Shown piece after piece: positions 27,606 through 38,555 of a stretch of DNA of 64,000 bases. A program made the translations under genes and the position numbers. This stretch comes from Pseudomonas tensinigenes (lineage in GTDB: Bacteria > Pseudomonadota > Gammaproteobacteria > Pseudomonadales > Pseudomonadaceae). The notes under the pieces are model-generated. The model was given only the letters and a program-made list of their open reading frames with translations, made no database searches and was not told the DNA's origin. The stretch spans positions 3,527,501-3,591,500 of the forward strand of contig NZ_CP077089.1 of assembly GCF_014268445.2 (NCBI RefSeq). Reading direction: 5' to 3'. Every line of letters starts with the position of its first letter. Within the stretch, counting starts at the first letter, position 1.

Positions 27606-29261
27606 ATGAAGTCGTCAGCCACCGACGAGCCGCGAGCGCCAGGCCAAGCCCCCGTCAAAACCCACCGTTTCGGCATTTCACTCGTCTGGATCGTACCGAT
27701 CGTGGCGGTGCTGGTGGGCATTTCGCTGGTGGTGCACAACGTGATGCAGGAAGGGCCGACGATCATTGTCAACTTCAAGACAGGCAGCGGCCTGACGGCG
27801 AACAAGACCGAGGTCAAATACCGCAACGTGGTCATCGGTCAGGTCACGGACGTCGAGTTGAGTGGCGACCAGAAAAGCGTCGACGCCACCATCAAGCTGT
27901 CCAAACAGGCGGAAACCTTCACGCGCGAAGATTCACAGTTCTGGGTGGTGCGCCCGCGCATTGGCGCCGGCGGCGTTTCGGGCATCGACACCCTGCTTTC
28001 CGGAGACTACATCGGCGCCGACGTCGGCCAGTCCGATAGCCGCGCAAAGAACTTCAAGGGTCTGGAGAATCCGCCGCCGATCACCTATGGCGAACCCGGC
28101 AAGCGTTTCATGCTGCACGCGCCGGACCTCGGTTCACTGGACATCGGTTCACCTGTCTATTACCGCAAGATTCCGGTCGGCCAGGTCGTCACTTACGCCC
28201 TCAACCCGGAAGGTAAAGGAGTGGATATCGAAGTGTTCATTCACGCGCCGAACGACGCGTTCGTCACCGAAAACACCCGTTTCTGGAATGCCAGCGGCAT
28301 CGACATCAATGTCGGTGCCAACGGCTTTGCCGTGAAGACCGAATCGCTATCGACCATGCTGGTGGGCGGTATTGCGTTCCGTGCTCCGGATTACAGTCCC
28401 AATGATGTGGCCGCCGCCGACGACAAGGATTTCGAACTGTTCGCCGACCAGCAGAGCGCCCTCGCCCCGCCGAATGGCAAGGCGCAATACATGGTGCTGC
28501 GTTTCGAACAGTCACTGCGCGGACTCAAGGTCGATGCGCCGGTCGAGTTCCTCGGTATGGAGATCGGCCGGGTCGTGGGCATCAACCTGGATTTCGACGC
28601 AAAAAAACGCACCTTCCCGCTTAACGTCGGCATCGTCATTTACCCGCAGCGTCTCGGTCAGGCCTACAAAAAGATGCTCACCGAATTCAAGCACGACCCC
28701 AACGACGAAGCCGCTGGCATCCGCCTGCTGGGTACCTTCGTCGATAATGGCCTGCGTGCTCAGGCGCGCAGTGGCAACCTGCTGACCGGCCAGTTGTACG
28801 TGGCGCTGGACTTCTTCCCGAAAGCGGAGAAAGTCGCGTTCGACCCGACTGCTCGCCCGGTCGTTCTACCGACCGTTCCCGGCAGCCTCGAACAGTTGCA
28901 GGAAAAACTCGAAGCCGTGGTCGACAAACTCAACAAGCTGCCGGTTGATCGCATCGCCAACAACCTCGACAGCAATCTGATCGAGCTGCGCAAAGGCCTG
29001 ACGCAGTTTAACGCCAAGACCCTGCCGGGCGTGCAGAGCACCCTCGCTGATGTCAGCAAGACCTTGCAGTCGGCCAGCTCGACCCTGGCCGAAGATTCGC
29101 CGCAACGCGAAAAACTCACGGAAACCCTCGACGAACTCGGGCGCATGTCGCGTTCGCTGCGTGAGCTGTCGGATTACCTCGGCCGGCATCCGGAATCGCT
29201 GATTCGTGGTCGCCCCGATAACGCCGCGCCTATCGACCTGAAAGGTCCGCCACGCAACTGA
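27606..29261 (+). CDS. pqiB: Intermembrane transport protein PqiB (MCE/MlaD family)
   Basis: A 551-residue inner-membrane-anchored protein. A single transmembrane helix lies at about residues 23-43 (FGISLVWIVPIVAVLVGI). Three MCE domains follow, beginning GPTIIVNFKTGSGLTANKTE, KRFMLHAPDLGSLDIGSPVY and MVLRFEQSLRGLKVDAPVEF. A long C-terminal helix (about 430-530) matches the hollow needle of E. coli PqiB, which bridges the periplasm for lipid transport. GGAG sits seven bases before this ATG; another ATG at 27602 is out of frame. The partner pqiC follows after 16 bases. The usual integral membrane gene pqiA is absent next to it. Confidence 0.9.
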   Translation: MKSSATDEPRAPGQAPVKTHRFGISLVWIVPIVAVLVGISLVVHNVMQEGPTIIVNFKTGSGLTANKTEVKYRNVVIGQVTDVELSGDQKSVDATIKLSKQAETFTREDSQFWVVRPRIGAGGVSGIDTLLSGDYIGADVGQSDSRAKNFKGLENPPPITYGEPGKRFMLHAPDLGSLDIGSPVYYRKIPVGQVVTYALNPEGKGVDIEVFIHAPNDAFVTENTRFWNASGIDINVGANGFAVKTESLSTMLVGGIAFRAPDYSPNDVAAADDKDFELFADQQSALAPPNGKAQYMVLRFEQSLRGLKVDAPVEFLGMEIGRVVGINLDFDAKKRTFPLNVGIVIYPQRLGQAYKKMLTEFKHDPNDEAAGIRLLGTFVDNGLRAQARSGNLLTGQLYVALDFFPKAEKVAFDPTARPVVLPTVPGSLEQLQEKLEAVVDKLNKLPVDRIANNLDSNLIELRKGLTQFNAKTLPGVQSTLADVSKTLQSASSTLAEDSPQREKLTETLDELGRMSRSLRELSDYLGRHPESLIRGRPDNAAPIDLKGPPRN

Positions 29262-29277
29262 GCACAGGAGCTGAACC

Positions 29278-29832
29278 ATGGCTGTACCGCTGAAAATCAC
29301 CGTGCTCGCTGCGTTCATGCTGCTGGGCGCCTGTCGCAGCGACCCGATCAGTTTTCACACCCTGACCCCGGTGCAGGTTGCCAATACACGGAGCGGCGCG
29401 CAGATTCCGATTGAAGCGCTGAGCGTGCCGCCGCAGGTCGACCGGGCGCAAATCGTTATCCGCCAGGGCAACAGCGGCCTGGCGATTCTGGAAACCGATT
29501 GGTGGGGGGCGACATTGGCGGATGAGTTGCGCGGTGCGTTGGCCGATCAATTGAGCAATACCAGTGGCCAAGGCAACGTTTCGGTGCGCATCGAAGTGCA
29601 ACGCTTCGACTCGATCCCCGGTCAGTACGGCCTGATCGACGCCAAATGGCGCTTGCGTCCCGACGGCGCCACTGACAATGGTTTGCTGACGTGCCGTTCG
29701 ACCCTGCAAACACCGGCCGGCCCGACCATCGATGATCTGGTGGGCGCCCAGCAGCACAACGTCAAACGTCTGGCCGAGCAGATCAGTCGGGCGGCAACCG
29801 GCAATGCGCGCACCTGCCCTTCCCCGTCCTGA
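29278..29832 (+). CDS. pqiC: PqiC-family outer-membrane lipoprotein
   Basis: A 184-residue lipoprotein with signal peptide and lipobox LLGAC (Cys near residue 18). The PqiC/ABC-type lipid transport auxiliary domain includes FHTLTP, VDRAQIVIRQG, WWGATLADELRGALADQL and VRIEVQRFDS. PqiC anchors the PqiB needle to the outer membrane. It is 16 bases downstream of pqiB with a GGAGC site. Confidence 0.88.
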   Translation: MAVPLKITVLAAFMLLGACRSDPISFHTLTPVQVANTRSGAQIPIEALSVPPQVDRAQIVIRQGNSGLAILETDWWGATLADELRGALADQLSNTSGQGNVSVRIEVQRFDSIPGQYGLIDAKWRLRPDGATDNGLLTCRSTLQTPAGPTIDDLVGAQQHNVKRLAEQISRAATGNARTCPSPS

Positions 29833-29838
29833 CGAGGC

Positions 29839-30777
29839 CTACAGATCGAAGCGATCCACCGCGCGCCGACGCTCGTTGTCATCCCGCACATCGTAGTTGG
29901 CGGTGGTCTGGATGTTGCTGTGGTGCGCCAGTTTCTGCGCGATCGACAGATCGTGTTCCTCGATCACCCGCGTGATGAACGAGCGGCGGAAGTCGTGAGG
30001 CATGATCTTCACACCGACCTGCGTGCCTCGCTGACGGGCGATGTAGTAAATCGCGTGTTTGGTGATGCGTTCGCGAGTGATATGGCTGCCGCGACGGATA
30101 CGGTTGAACAGAAAGGCATCGTCGCTCTCACCCTCCTTCAGCTCTGAACGGCGCAGCTCCAGCCAGGCATCGAGTTTGGCGAACGCCCATGCCGGCGCGT
30201 ACTTGATCAGTTGTTTGTTGCCTTTGCCGGTGACGGTCAGGCTGCGTTCAGTGAAGTCGACCTGATTCAAATCCAGGTCCACCGACTCCGATTTACGCAT
30301 GCCGGTGCCGTACAACAGCGCAATCACCGCCGCATCGCGCAGCCCTTGAGGGCGCGGATCGGCGGCGCAGACTTCCATCAATTCGTGGATCAAGGTGCGC
30401 TTCAAGTTGCGCCCCTGAGATAACCGCGTGCCGGCAATGCCCTTTACCGAGCGCATCTTCAGCAAATGGTCCTGACTGATCAGGCTCATGCGCCACGCTT
30501 CATTCATCACCCCGCGTACGGCATTCACATACAGCGACGAGGTATTCGGCGCATAACCGTCGGCGCGCAAAGCGGCGACCAGCGCCACGACGTCTTCGGG
30601 TTGCAACCCGTGCCAGGGGATTTCTTCGATATCCACGTCTTCGAAACCGAGGCGGTCCGCAGCATCCTGCAAGACATAGCGCATGGTCAGTTGGCTGGAG
30701 GGCGCCAGTCGCGCCAGATAAATCGTCAGCGGATTAGTGTTGGACGGGGTGGATTCAGTACTCGACAAGTCAATCAA
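29839..30777 (-). CDS. Tyrosine recombinase/integrase (XerC/D-like)
   Basis: A 312-residue site-specific recombinase. The N-terminal core-binding domain has YAPNTSSLYVNAVRGVMNEA. The catalytic domain carries Arg161 (GTGMRKSE), a Lys in VTGKGNK (about 185), His261-x-x-Arg264 (PHDFRR), His285 (LAHHSN) and Tyr295 (TANYDVR), so the active site is complete. The probable start is a TTG at 30777 with AAGG eight bases upstream; no ATG precedes the conserved region. It is convergent with pqiC, with six bases between stop codons. No phage genes, attachment sites or transposon genes accompany it. It may be a chromosomal stand-alone recombinase or the leftover of an element. Confidence 0.85.
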   Translation of the reverse strand: MIDLSSTESTPSNTNPLTIYLARLAPSSQLTMRYVLQDAADRLGFEDVDIEEIPWHGLQPEDVVALVAALRADGYAPNTSSLYVNAVRGVMNEAWRMSLISQDHLLKMRSVKGIAGTRLSQGRNLKRTLIHELMEVCAADPRPQGLRDAAVIALLYGTGMRKSESVDLDLNQVDFTERSLTVTGKGNKQLIKYAPAWAFAKLDAWLELRRSELKEGESDDAFLFNRIRRGSHITRERITKHAIYYIARQRGTQVGVKIMPHDFRRSFITRVIEEHDLSIAQKLAHHSNIQTTANYDVRDDNERRRAVDRFDL

Positions 30778-31130
30778 ACGAAACGGCCTTGAATAGAAAA
30801 CAGTTCAACAAAACAACTTAAAAGTGCAAACAAACTTATATAAATAGCGACTCTTTCGTAAGACTTTTCGACTAAAACAGCCGATGAACGGAAGAAGTCT
30901 GAACGGTGGCTGTATGGCTTACAGATAGACGAATCGCCGACCGTTTTTTCATGTCCTTTGACAAAAACACGCATAACCTTAGTTACAACAGGTTGCCCCG
31001 AAAGGCCTGCAACCCTGCCGGCCGCGGACTGGAAAGTCAATCAGGTATTCCCCGACCGGTAACTCAACCCTTTGAAATTCCGTGTTTTTCAAACAATCGG
31101 CTGAAGGATGGCTGTCGCCCCGAGGTTCTT
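30778..31130. other. Regulatory region between the integrase and the arn operon
   Basis: 353 bases, with an AT-rich stretch around 30800-30860, well below the GC of its neighbours. It must contain the arn promoter and the integrase promoter. A TTGACA occurs at 30958-30963 but lacks a good -10 at normal spacing. A CTTAAA near 30816 is reminiscent of half of a PmrA-type site but its partner is not at the expected distance. No supported site is called. Confidence 0.4.
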
Positions 31131-32279
31131 ATGAGTCAAGCGTTTCTGCCGTTTTCCCGGCCGAGTATCGGCGATGAAGAAATAGCCGCGGTTGAACAAG
31201 TATTGCGTTCGGGCTGGATTACTACCGGCCCTAAAAGCCAGGCACTGGAAGAACAGTTTGCCGACTATGTCGGCTGCAAGCATGCAGTGGCACTTTCCTC
31301 GGCAACCGGTGGTATGCACATCACGTTACTGGCCTTGGGCATCGGCCCCGGTGATGAGGTGATTACGCCCTCGCAGACCTGGGTCTCAACCGCCAACATG
31401 ATCTCGCTGCTCGGCGCCAAACCGGTGTTCGTCGATGTTGACCGCGACACCTTGATGACCGACGCCGCGCGCATCGAAGCCGCCATCACCCCACGCACCA
31501 AAGCAATCATTCCCGTGCATTACGCCGGCGCCGCGTTTGATCTCGATCCGCTGTATGCGCTGGCCGACAAGCACGGCATCGCGGTGATCGAAGACGCCGC
31601 GCACGCTGCCGGCACCCGCTACAAGGGGCGTCACGTCGGCGCGCAGGGCACGGCGATTTTCTCCTTCCATGCGATCAAGAACATGACCTGTGCCGAAGGC
31701 GCGATGTTCGTCACCGACGACGAAGCCTTGGCCAGCCGCGTGCGCATGCTCAAGTTCCATGGTCTGGGCGTCGACGCCTACGATCGCCTGACCGGTGGCC
31801 GCAAGCCGCAGGCTCAAGTGATGGAGCCGGGGTTCAAATACAACCTCGCCGACATCAACGCCGCAATTGCCCTGGTGCAACTGGAGCGTCTGGACGCGAT
31901 CAACGCCCGTCGCACTGAATTGGCCGCCGCCTACCGGCAAAAACTCGAAGGCCTGCCGGTGCAACCGCTGGCCCTGCCCGCCTACGCCCAGACCCACGCC
32001 TGGCACCTGTTCATCCTGCGTATCGACCGCGAGCGCTGCGGCATGGATCGCGATGCCTTTATGAAAGGTTTGCAGGAACAGGGCATCGGCACCGGTATCC
32101 ATTTCATCGCCACCCACCTGCACGCCTGGTATCGCCAGCGTGACCCCGACCTGTACCTGCCCAACACCGAATGGAACTCGGCGCGGCTGTGCTCGATTCC
32201 GTTGTTTCCCGACATGACCGATCAGGACCTTGATCGCGTGGTCGGCGCCATCGCCTCCCTAATGGACAAACGCCCGTGA
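31131..32279 (+). CDS. arnB: UDP-4-amino-4-deoxy-L-arabinose aminotransferase ArnB
   Basis: A 382-residue PLP-dependent aminotransferase of the DegT/DnrJ/EryC1/StrS family. It starts at the ATG at 31131 after CGAGG; the frame is open further upstream but without family similarity. [34 protein letters not shown] and the PLP lysine Lys183 in [12 protein letters not shown] are clear, followed by [20 protein letters not shown]. It transfers an amino group from glutamate to the UDP-4-keto sugar made by ArnA. It is the first gene of a complete arn operon; the next gene overlaps its stop (GTGA). Confidence 0.96.
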   Translation: MSQAFLPFSRPSIGDEEIAAVEQVLRSGWITTGPKSQALEEQFADYVGCKHAVALSSATGGMHITLLALGIGPGDEVITPSQTWVSTANMISLLGAKPVFVDVDRDTLMTDAARIEAAITPRTKAIIPVHYAGAAFDLDPLYALADKHGIAVIEDAAHAAGTRYKGRHVGAQGTAIFSFHAIKNMTCAEGAMFVTDDEALASRVRMLKFHGLGVDAYDRLTGGRKPQAQVMEPGFKYNLADINAAIALVQLERLDAINARRTELAAAYRQKLEGLPVQPLALPAYAQTHAWHLFILRIDRERCGMDRDAFMKGLQEQGIGTGIHFIATHLHAWYRQRDPDLYLPNTEWNSARLCSIPLFPDMTDQDLDRVVGAIASLMDKRP

Positions 32280-33292
32280 AACCTTATCCGATCCGCTGTG
32301 TGTCGATCGTTATTCCGGTCTACAACGAACAGTACAGCCTGCCGCAACTGCTACGCCGCACTGAAGCCGCCTGCCGGATGTTGCGTCACGACTATGAAAT
32401 CGTCCTTGTGGACGACGGCAGCCGTGACGATTCCGCCCATCTTCTGGAGGAAGCCGCGACCCGCGAAGACAGCCCGTTCGTGGCGGTCATCCTCAACCGC
32501 AACTACGGCCAGCACGCAGCAATCATGGCCGGGTTCGAACAATGCAAAGGCGATGTCGTCATCACCCTCGATGCCGACTTGCAGAACCCGCCGGAGGAGA
32601 TTCCGCGCTTGGTTGCCGAAGCCGAGAAAGGTTACGACGTCGTCGGCACCGTACGCGGCAACCGTCAGGATTCGGCCCTGCGCCGCTATCCGTCGAAGCT
32701 GATCAACCTTGCCGTGCAGCGCTCCACCGGCGTCGCCATGAGCGACTACGGCTGCATGCTGCGCGCTTACCGCCGAACGATCATCGACGCCATGCTCGCC
32801 TGCCGCGAGCGCAGCACGTTCATTCCGATTCTGGCCAACAGCTTCGCTCGCCACACCACCGAAATCGTCGTCGCCCACGCCGAGCGTGAACACGGCGATT
32901 CGAAGTACAGCCCGATGCGTTTGATCAACCTGATGTTCGACTTGATCACCTGCATGACCACCACGCCGTTGCGCCTGCTGAGCATCGTCGGTTTCGCCAT
33001 GGCTGGCCTCGGCGTGTTGTTTGCCGCCGCACTGATCGTGTTGCGTCTGGTGTTCGGTGCCGGCTGGGCCGGTGACGGCATGTTCGTGCTGTTCGCGGTG
33101 TTGTTCGTGTTCACCGGTGGCCAGTTCATCGGCATGGGTCTGCTTGGCGAATATCTGGGGCGCATGTACAGCGACGTCCGCGCCCGCCCGCGTTTCTTCG
33201 TGGAAAAAGTCTTGCGCGGCCAACCCGCCATGCCGCCGCGCGCCATCACCGTCGACGGTCTCTCCTCCTCCAATGATCAGGTTCTCTCATGA
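32276..33292 (+). CDS. arnC: Undecaprenyl-phosphate 4-deoxy-4-formamido-L-arabinose transferase ArnC
   Basis: A 338-residue family 2 glycosyltransferase with GTG start at 32276. The GT-A domain shows [22 protein letters not shown] and [13 protein letters not shown]. Two C-terminal transmembrane helices span about residues 236-300 ([16 protein letters not shown] and [20 protein letters not shown]). It moves the formylated aminoarabinose from UDP to undecaprenyl phosphate at the inner membrane. It overlaps arnB and arnA by four bases each. Confidence 0.96.
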   Translation: MKPYPIRCVSIVIPVYNEQYSLPQLLRRTEAACRMLRHDYEIVLVDDGSRDDSAHLLEEAATREDSPFVAVILNRNYGQHAAIMAGFEQCKGDVVITLDADLQNPPEEIPRLVAEAEKGYDVVGTVRGNRQDSALRRYPSKLINLAVQRSTGVAMSDYGCMLRAYRRTIIDAMLACRERSTFIPILANSFARHTTEIVVAHAEREHGDSKYSPMRLINLMFDLITCMTTTPLRLLSIVGFAMAGLGVLFAAALIVLRLVFGAGWAGDGMFVLFAVLFVFTGGQFIGMGLLGEYLGRMYSDVRARPRFFVEKVLRGQPAMPPRAITVDGLSSSNDQVLS

Positions 33293-35280
33293 GCGCAAAA
33301 ACGGTTGTCTTCGCTTATCACGATATCGGCTGCGCCGGCATTCAAACCCTGCTCGACAGCGGCTATGAGATTGCGGCGGTATTCACTCACGCCGATGATC
33401 CGAAAGAGAACGCGTTCTACGGATCGGTTGCGCGACTGTGCGCCGCCAAGGGCATCCCGGTGCACGCCCCGGAAGACGTCAATCACCCACTGTGGATCGA
33501 GCGGATTGCCAAGCTCAATCCGGACTACCTGTTTTCGTTCTACTACCGCCACCTGCTGAGCGAATCGTTGCTGGCCACCGCAAAAAAAGGCGCGTTCAAC
33601 CTGCACGGATCTCTGTTGCCGAGCTACCGTGGCCGTGCCCCGGCCAACTGGGTGCTGGTTAACGGTGAGACCGAAACCGGCGTGACCCTGCACCGCATGG
33701 TCAAACGTGCCGATGCCGGCGCCATCGTTGCCCAGCAGCGCGTAGCCATAGAGCGCAGCGACACCGCGCTGAGCCTGCACGGCAAATTGCGCGTGGCAGC
33801 CGTTGACCTGCTGCGCGACACCTTGCCAGCGATGCTGCAAGGCAAGATCAGCGAAACCGCGCAGGACGAATCGAAAGCTACGGTATTCGGTCGTCGCACC
33901 CCCGCGGACGGCAAACTGCTCTGGGCCAAACCCGCCGAGCAACTGTTCAATCTGGTGCGCGCCGTGACCCAACCGTATCCGGGCGCTTTCTGCGCCGTGG
34001 GCGACCACAAACTCATCGTCTGGAGCGCCGAAGTCGTCAAAGGCAACGACGGTCAGGCGCCGGGCCGGGTGATCAGCGTCGATCCGTTGCGCATTGCCTG
34101 CGGCGAAGATTCGCTGGTGATCCTCTCCGGTCAACGCAACGACAACGGTCTGTTCCTCAGCGGCCCGCAACTGGCCAGTGAACTCGGTCTGGTCGACGGC
34201 TCGCTGCTGCGCGGCGCTGAATCCGGCCGTGCACCGCGCCGCACTCGCGTGCTGATCCTCGGCGTCAACGGTTTTATCGGCAATCACCTGTCCGAGCGTC
34301 TGCTGCGTGACGACCGCTACGAAGTCTATGGCCTGGACATCGGCTCCGACGCCATCGAGCGTCTGCGCAGCCATCCGCACTTCCACTACGTCGAAGGCGA
34401 CATCAGCATTCACTCCGAGTGGATCGAGTACCACATCAAGAAGTGCGACGTGGTCCTGCCGCTGGTGGCCATCGCCACGCCGATCGAATACACCCGCAAC
34501 CCGCTGCGTGTGTTCGAACTCGACTTCGAAGAAAACCTGAAACTGGTGCGCTACTGCGTCAAGTACAACAAGCGCGTGATCTTCCCGTCGACCTCGGAAG
34601 TCTATGGCATGTGCCAGGACAAGCACTTCGACGAAGACACCTCGAACCTGGTGGTCGGCCCGATCAACAAGCAGCGCTGGATCTACTCAGTGTCCAAACA
34701 ACTGCTGGACCGGGTGATCTGGGCGTACGGCGCCAAGGGTTTGAATTTCACCCTGTTCCGCCCGTTCAACTGGATGGGGCCGCGCCTTGACCGTCTGGAT
34801 TCGGCGCGCATCGGCAGTTCGCGCGCCATCACTCAACTGATCCTCAATCTGGTCGAAGGCACGCCGATTCGCCTGTTCGACGGCGGCGAGCAGAAACGTT
34901 GCTTCACCGACATCGCTGACGGCGTTGAGGCCTTGGCGCGGATCATCGATAACGACAACGACGTCTGCAACGGCCAGATCATCAACATCGGCAACCCGGA
35001 CAACGAAGCCAGTATTCGTCAGTTGGGCGAAGAGCTGCTGCGTCAGTTCGAAGCGCATCCGCTGCGCGACAACTTCCCGCCGTTCGCCGGTTTTCGCGAC
35101 GTGGAAAGCAAGGCGTTCTACGGTGCGGGTTACCAGGACGTCGAACACCGCAAACCAAGCATCGCCAACGCCAAGCGCCTGCTCGACTGGACGCCGACCG
35201 TGGAGATGCGCGAGACCATTGGCAACACACTGGATTTCTTCTTGCGTGAAGCCATGCTCGAACAAGCGGACAAGCGCTAA
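33289..35280 (+). CDS. arnA: Bifunctional UDP-4-amino-4-deoxy-L-arabinose formyltransferase / UDP-glucuronate decarboxylase ArnA
   Basis: A 663-residue two-domain enzyme of normal length. The N-terminal formyltransferase has the catalytic Asn104 and His106 in [16 protein letters not shown] and Asp142 in KRADAGAIV. The C-terminal NAD-dependent decarboxylase begins near residue 316 with [12 protein letters not shown] and contains STSEVYG and YSVSKQ (Tyr/Lys pair). It oxidatively decarboxylates UDP-glucuronate and, after ArnB, formylates the amino sugar. The ATG overlaps arnC's stop, and the stop overlaps arnD's ATG by one base. Confidence 0.97.
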   Translation: MSAKTVVFAYHDIGCAGIQTLLDSGYEIAAVFTHADDPKENAFYGSVARLCAAKGIPVHAPEDVNHPLWIERIAKLNPDYLFSFYYRHLLSESLLATAKKGAFNLHGSLLPSYRGRAPANWVLVNGETETGVTLHRMVKRADAGAIVAQQRVAIERSDTALSLHGKLRVAAVDLLRDTLPAMLQGKISETAQDESKATVFGRRTPADGKLLWAKPAEQLFNLVRAVTQPYPGAFCAVGDHKLIVWSAEVVKGNDGQAPGRVISVDPLRIACGEDSLVILSGQRNDNGLFLSGPQLASELGLVDGSLLRGAESGRAPRRTRVLILGVNGFIGNHLSERLLRDDRYEVYGLDIGSDAIERLRSHPHFHYVEGDISIHSEWIEYHIKKCDVVLPLVAIATPIEYTRNPLRVFELDFEENLKLVRYCVKYNKRVIFPSTSEVYGMCQDKHFDEDTSNLVVGPINKQRWIYSVSKQLLDRVIWAYGAKGLNFTLFRPFNWMGPRLDRLDSARIGSSRAITQLILNLVEGTPIRLFDGGEQKRCFTDIADGVEALARIIDNDNDVCNGQIINIGNPDNEASIRQLGEELLRQFEAHPLRDNFPPFAGFRDVESKAFYGAGYQDVEHRKPSIANAKRLLDWTPTVEMRETIGNTLDFFLREAMLEQADKR

Positions 35281-36164
35281 TGCAGGCAGGCCTTCGTATC
35301 GACGTCGATACCTATCGCGGCACCCGTGAAGGTGTGCCGCGCTTGCTGGAAATGCTCGATGAAGCGCAGATCAAGGCGACGTTCTTCTTCAGTGTCGGCC
35401 CCGACAACATGGGCCGGCATCTGTGGCGCCTGATCCGCCCGCAGTTCCTCTGGAAAATGCTCCGTTCCAATGCTGCCGGCCTGTACGGCTGGGACATTCT
35501 GCTGGCCGGCACCGCGTGGCCGGGCAAACCGATTGGCCGCGATCTCGGGCACCTGATGCGTCAGGCCCGCGATGCCGGTCATGAAGTGGGTTTGCATGCC
35601 TGGGATCACCATGGCTGGCAGGCCAACGCCGGGCGCTGGAGCAACGCGCAACTGATCGAGCAGATTCGTCAGGGCGTCGACACCTTGAGCGACATTCTCG
35701 GTGAGAAAGTCGAGTGTTCCGCCGCTGCCGGTTGGCGTGCGGACGAGCGCGTGATCGAGGCCAAGCAAGCCTTCGGCTTTCGCTACAACAGCGATTGCCG
35801 AGGCAACCGCCTGTTTCGTCCGCTGCTGGCCGATGGCACGCCGGGTACGCCGCAGATTCCGGTGGACCTGCCGACCTTCGACGAAGTCGTCGGCCCGATC
35901 GTTGCCGCGCGGGACTACAACGCGTTCCTCCTCGATCACTTTCGCCCGCAACAGCTCAACGTCTACACCATTCACGCCGAAGTAGAAGGGATTCTCATGG
36001 CCGAGGACTTTCGCCAACTGCTCGCCGACGCGCGACAGCGCAACATTGACTTCACACCGCTGGGTGACTTGCTGCCCGAGTTCTTCAACACCTTGCCCGT
36101 GGGTCGCGTGCAGCGCGGCGCCCTCGACGGCCGTGAAGGCTGGCTGGGAGTGCAAGGCGCATGA
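35280..36164 (+). CDS. arnD: 4-deoxy-4-formamido-L-arabinose-phosphoundecaprenol deformylase ArnD
   Basis: A 294-residue polysaccharide-deacetylase (NodB-fold) protein. The metal-site motifs are [16 protein letters not shown] at the N-terminus and [13 protein letters not shown] near residue 106. A conserved [10 protein letters not shown] lies near 150 and YTIHAEVEG near 230. It removes the formyl group from the lipid-linked sugar. Start and stop overlap arnA (TAATG) and arnT (ATGA), typical of this tightly packed operon. Confidence 0.96.
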   Translation: MQAGLRIDVDTYRGTREGVPRLLEMLDEAQIKATFFFSVGPDNMGRHLWRLIRPQFLWKMLRSNAAGLYGWDILLAGTAWPGKPIGRDLGHLMRQARDAGHEVGLHAWDHHGWQANAGRWSNAQLIEQIRQGVDTLSDILGEKVECSAAAGWRADERVIEAKQAFGFRYNSDCRGNRLFRPLLADGTPGTPQIPVDLPTFDEVVGPIVAARDYNAFLLDHFRPQQLNVYTIHAEVEGILMAEDFRQLLADARQRNIDFTPLGDLLPEFFNTLPVGRVQRGALDGREGWLGVQGA

Positions 36165-37813
36165 TCAAACGCTGGACGCTGCCACTGCTGTTGCTGGGCA
36201 TTTGTCTGCTGGCCTATCTGCTGCCGCTGGGCACGCACGGTTTGTGGATTCCTGATGAGACCCGTTACGCGCAGATCAGCCAGGACATGCTGCTGAGCGG
36301 CAACTGGGTGTCGCCGCGCTTCATGAGCCTGCGTTATTTCGAGAAGCCGATTGCCGGTTACTGGATGATCGCGCTGGGTCAGCAACTGTTCGGGCAGAAC
36401 CTGTTCGGTGTGCGCTTTGTGTCGGCGCTGAGCACCGGCCTGAGCGTGCTGCTGTGCTATCTGCTCGCCCGACGTTTATGGAACGAGCCGCGCAAAAGCT
36501 TCGTCTGCGCCCTGCTCTACATGAGTTTCACCATCGTCGCCGGTCAGGCGGGCTACGCCAACCTCGATCCGCAGTTCACTTTTTGGGTCAACCTGAGTCT
36601 GCTGGCGCTGTGGTTTGCCTTCGACAGCCACACCAGCGGCAAGCGCATGGCCGCGTGGGCCGTGTTGGGCCTGGCCTGTGGCATGGGCTTCATGACCAAG
36701 GGATTTCTCGCCTGGCTGCTGCCGGTGTTGATCGCCCTGCCGTGGCTGCTCTGGCAAAAACGCTGGCGTGAACTGCTGATGTTCGGCCCGGTGGCGATTG
36801 CCGTGGCGATCCTCATCAGCCTGCCGTGGGTGCTGTCGGTGCATGCGCAGGAGCCGGACTACTGGCGGTTCTTCTTCTGGCACGAGCACATTCGCCGCTT
36901 TGCCGGGGATGACGCGCAACACGATGCGCCGTGGTGGTTCTATCTGCCATTGCTGGTGGCGTTCAGTTTGCCGTGGGCGGGATTGTTGCCGACGGCGTTC
37001 AAGCAAGCCTGGCAAAGCCGCGCTCAGCCCAAAATCGTGTTCCTGCTGCTGTGGCTGCTGCTGCCGTTGCTGTTCTTCAGCCTGAGCAACGGCAAATTGC
37101 CGACTTACATCCTGCCGTGCCTGCTGCCGCTGGCGTTGTTGCTGGGTAATGCGCTGGCTGACCGCTTGCGTCTTGAGCAAGGTCGCGCGCTGAGCATCAA
37201 TGGTCTGCTCAATCTGTTGCTGGGCGTCGTCACGCTGATCGCGCTGGTGTATCTGCAACTGACCAAACCGGTGTACGACCACGAACTGCACAGTCTGGTG
37301 CTGGTGTTTATCGCGCTGATCGGCTGGATCATCGCCAACCTGCTGCAAGCCTTTCTGCCGCTGCAATGCTGGGCGGCTCCGGCGCTGGGCAGCCTGTTGC
37401 TGATCGCCGTGTTGCCGGCGGCGCTGCCGAAGTCGGTGGTCGCCAACAAGATGCCGGACCAGTTCATCAAGCATCACGTCACCGAACTTTCGCAAACCAC
37501 CCACCTGCTGAGCAACGATCTGGGCGCAGCTTCGGCACTGGCCTGGCGCCTGAAAACGCCACAAGTGGCGTTGTACAACACGATAGGCGAATTGAAATAT
37601 GGCCTTGCCTATCCTGACGGCATTCAACAGCGGGTCGATCCCGAACACGTACAACAATGGATGCGCGAGGCGCGCCGCAGCGGTTCAGTCGGCGTGGTGA
37701 TGCGCGTCAAGGGGCAGGACGAACTGGACGAAATCGACAGATTGCCGAAGGACGGCGTCCGTTATGAGCAGGGCAACCTGGTGATCATGATTCTGCCCAA
37801 GGAGGCGTCATGA
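36161..37813 (+). CDS. arnT: Lipid A 4-amino-4-deoxy-L-arabinose transferase ArnT
   Basis: A 550-residue integral-membrane glycosyltransferase of the GT-C/PMT class. It has about twelve hydrophobic helices, a first periplasmic loop with [19 protein letters not shown] carrying the acidic motif, and a C-terminal periplasmic domain. It transfers aminoarabinose from undecaprenyl phosphate to lipid A phosphates, lowering the negative charge and giving resistance to polymyxins and cationic peptides. It overlaps arnD and arnE by four bases. Confidence 0.96.
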   Translation: MIKRWTLPLLLLGICLLAYLLPLGTHGLWIPDETRYAQISQDMLLSGNWVSPRFMSLRYFEKPIAGYWMIALGQQLFGQNLFGVRFVSALSTGLSVLLCYLLARRLWNEPRKSFVCALLYMSFTIVAGQAGYANLDPQFTFWVNLSLLALWFAFDSHTSGKRMAAWAVLGLACGMGFMTKGFLAWLLPVLIALPWLLWQKRWRELLMFGPVAIAVAILISLPWVLSVHAQEPDYWRFFFWHEHIRRFAGDDAQHDAPWWFYLPLLVAFSLPWAGLLPTAFKQAWQSRAQPKIVFLLLWLLLPLLFFSLSNGKLPTYILPCLLPLALLLGNALADRLRLEQGRALSINGLLNLLLGVVTLIALVYLQLTKPVYDHELHSLVLVFIALIGWIIANLLQAFLPLQCWAAPALGSLLLIAVLPAALPKSVVANKMPDQFIKHHVTELSQTTHLLSNDLGAASALAWRLKTPQVALYNTIGELKYGLAYPDGIQQRVDPEHVQQWMREARRSGSVGVVMRVKGQDELDEIDRLPKDGVRYEQGNLVIMILPKEAS

Positions 37814-38154
37814 GCCTTTTGTTGCTGTTGGCCGCGTGCCTGCTGACCTGCCTCGGCCAGATCGCGCAGAAGTACGCCGTGGAGAGCTGGCGCGAGAGCG
37901 ATTCTTCGCTGACCGGCAAACTGCGCTCGCCGTGGTTATGGCTGGCCCTGTTCGCCCTCGGTTCCGGTCTGTTGGTCTGGTTGCTGGTGTTGCAGCGTCT
38001 GGAAGTCGGCATCGCCTACCCGATGCTCAGCCTCAATTTCGTGCTGATCACCCTGATCGCGCGCTTCGTCTTCCGTGAACCCATCGACAGCCGGCATTGG
38101 ATTGGCGTGGCGTTGGTGATCGGCGGCGTGGTTTTGCTGGGGCAACAGTCATGA
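37810..38154 (+). CDS. arnE: Aminoarabinose-undecaprenyl phosphate flippase subunit ArnE
   Basis: A 114-residue small multidrug-resistance-type membrane protein with four hydrophobic helices, starting [22 protein letters not shown] and containing [21 protein letters not shown]. With ArnF it forms the flippase that moves the lipid-linked sugar to the periplasmic face. It overlaps arnT and arnF by four bases. Confidence 0.93.
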   Translation: MSLLLLLAACLLTCLGQIAQKYAVESWRESDSSLTGKLRSPWLWLALFALGSGLLVWLLVLQRLEVGIAYPMLSLNFVLITLIARFVFREPIDSRHWIGVALVIGGVVLLGQQS

Positions 38155-38555
38155 ATCAACGTCGCGGCATCACCTTCGCACTGGGCAGCGTATTCCTCGT
38201 CAGCGCTGCGCAACTGGGCATGCGCTGGAGCATGATCCGCCTGCCCGTGCCGGAACAATGGCTGCACATCGACAGCCTTGATTGGCGCGCCTTGGCCGTG
38301 GTCATCGCGGCGATTTTTGCCTACGCGCTGTCGATGCTCTGCTGGCTCGCCGCCCTGCGCGATCTGCCGCTGGGCCGCGCTTACTCGCTGCTGAGCATCA
38401 GCTATGCGCTGGTTTATCTGCTGGCGGCCAGTCTGCCGCTGTTCAACGAATCCTTCAGTTTCACTCAATCACTGGGCGTGGCGCTGGTCATGCTCGGGGT
38501 CATCACCATCAACACTCGTCCGGCTCGTGCGCCCGAATTCAGGAGTGCTCCATGA
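38151..38555 (+). CDS. arnF: Aminoarabinose-undecaprenyl phosphate flippase subunit ArnF
   Basis: A 134-residue four-helix membrane protein. The ATG at 38151 overlaps arnE's stop; a longer frame from 38097 reads arnE out of frame. Family features are [39 protein letters not shown] and [15 protein letters not shown]. It is the second half of the ArnEF flippase. Its stop overlaps the ugd start (ATGA). Confidence 0.93.
   Translation: MNQRRGITFALGSVFLVSAAQLGMRWSMIRLPVPEQWLHIDSLDWRALAVVIAAIFAYALSMLCWLAALRDLPLGRAYSLLSISYALVYLLAASLPLFNESFSFTQSLGVALVMLGVITINTRPARAPEFRSAP

Noticed and set aside
30810..30845. PmrA or PhoP box upstream of arnB
   Set aside because: CTTAAA and CTTAT elements occur in the AT-rich stretch, but not as direct repeats at the expected spacing.
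30958..30986. TTGACA as the -35 box of the arn operon
   Set aside because: The hexamer is perfect but none of the hexamers 16-18 bases downstream resembles a -10, and the operon is usually activator-dependent.
33277..34626. 449-codon open frame opposite arnA, and similar long frames at 36476-37657, 26006-27463, 24834-26144 and 39239-40564 opposite real genes
   Set aside because: They are antisense shadows of clearly identified genes in GC-rich DNA, lack family motifs and have Arg/Gln/His-rich composition.
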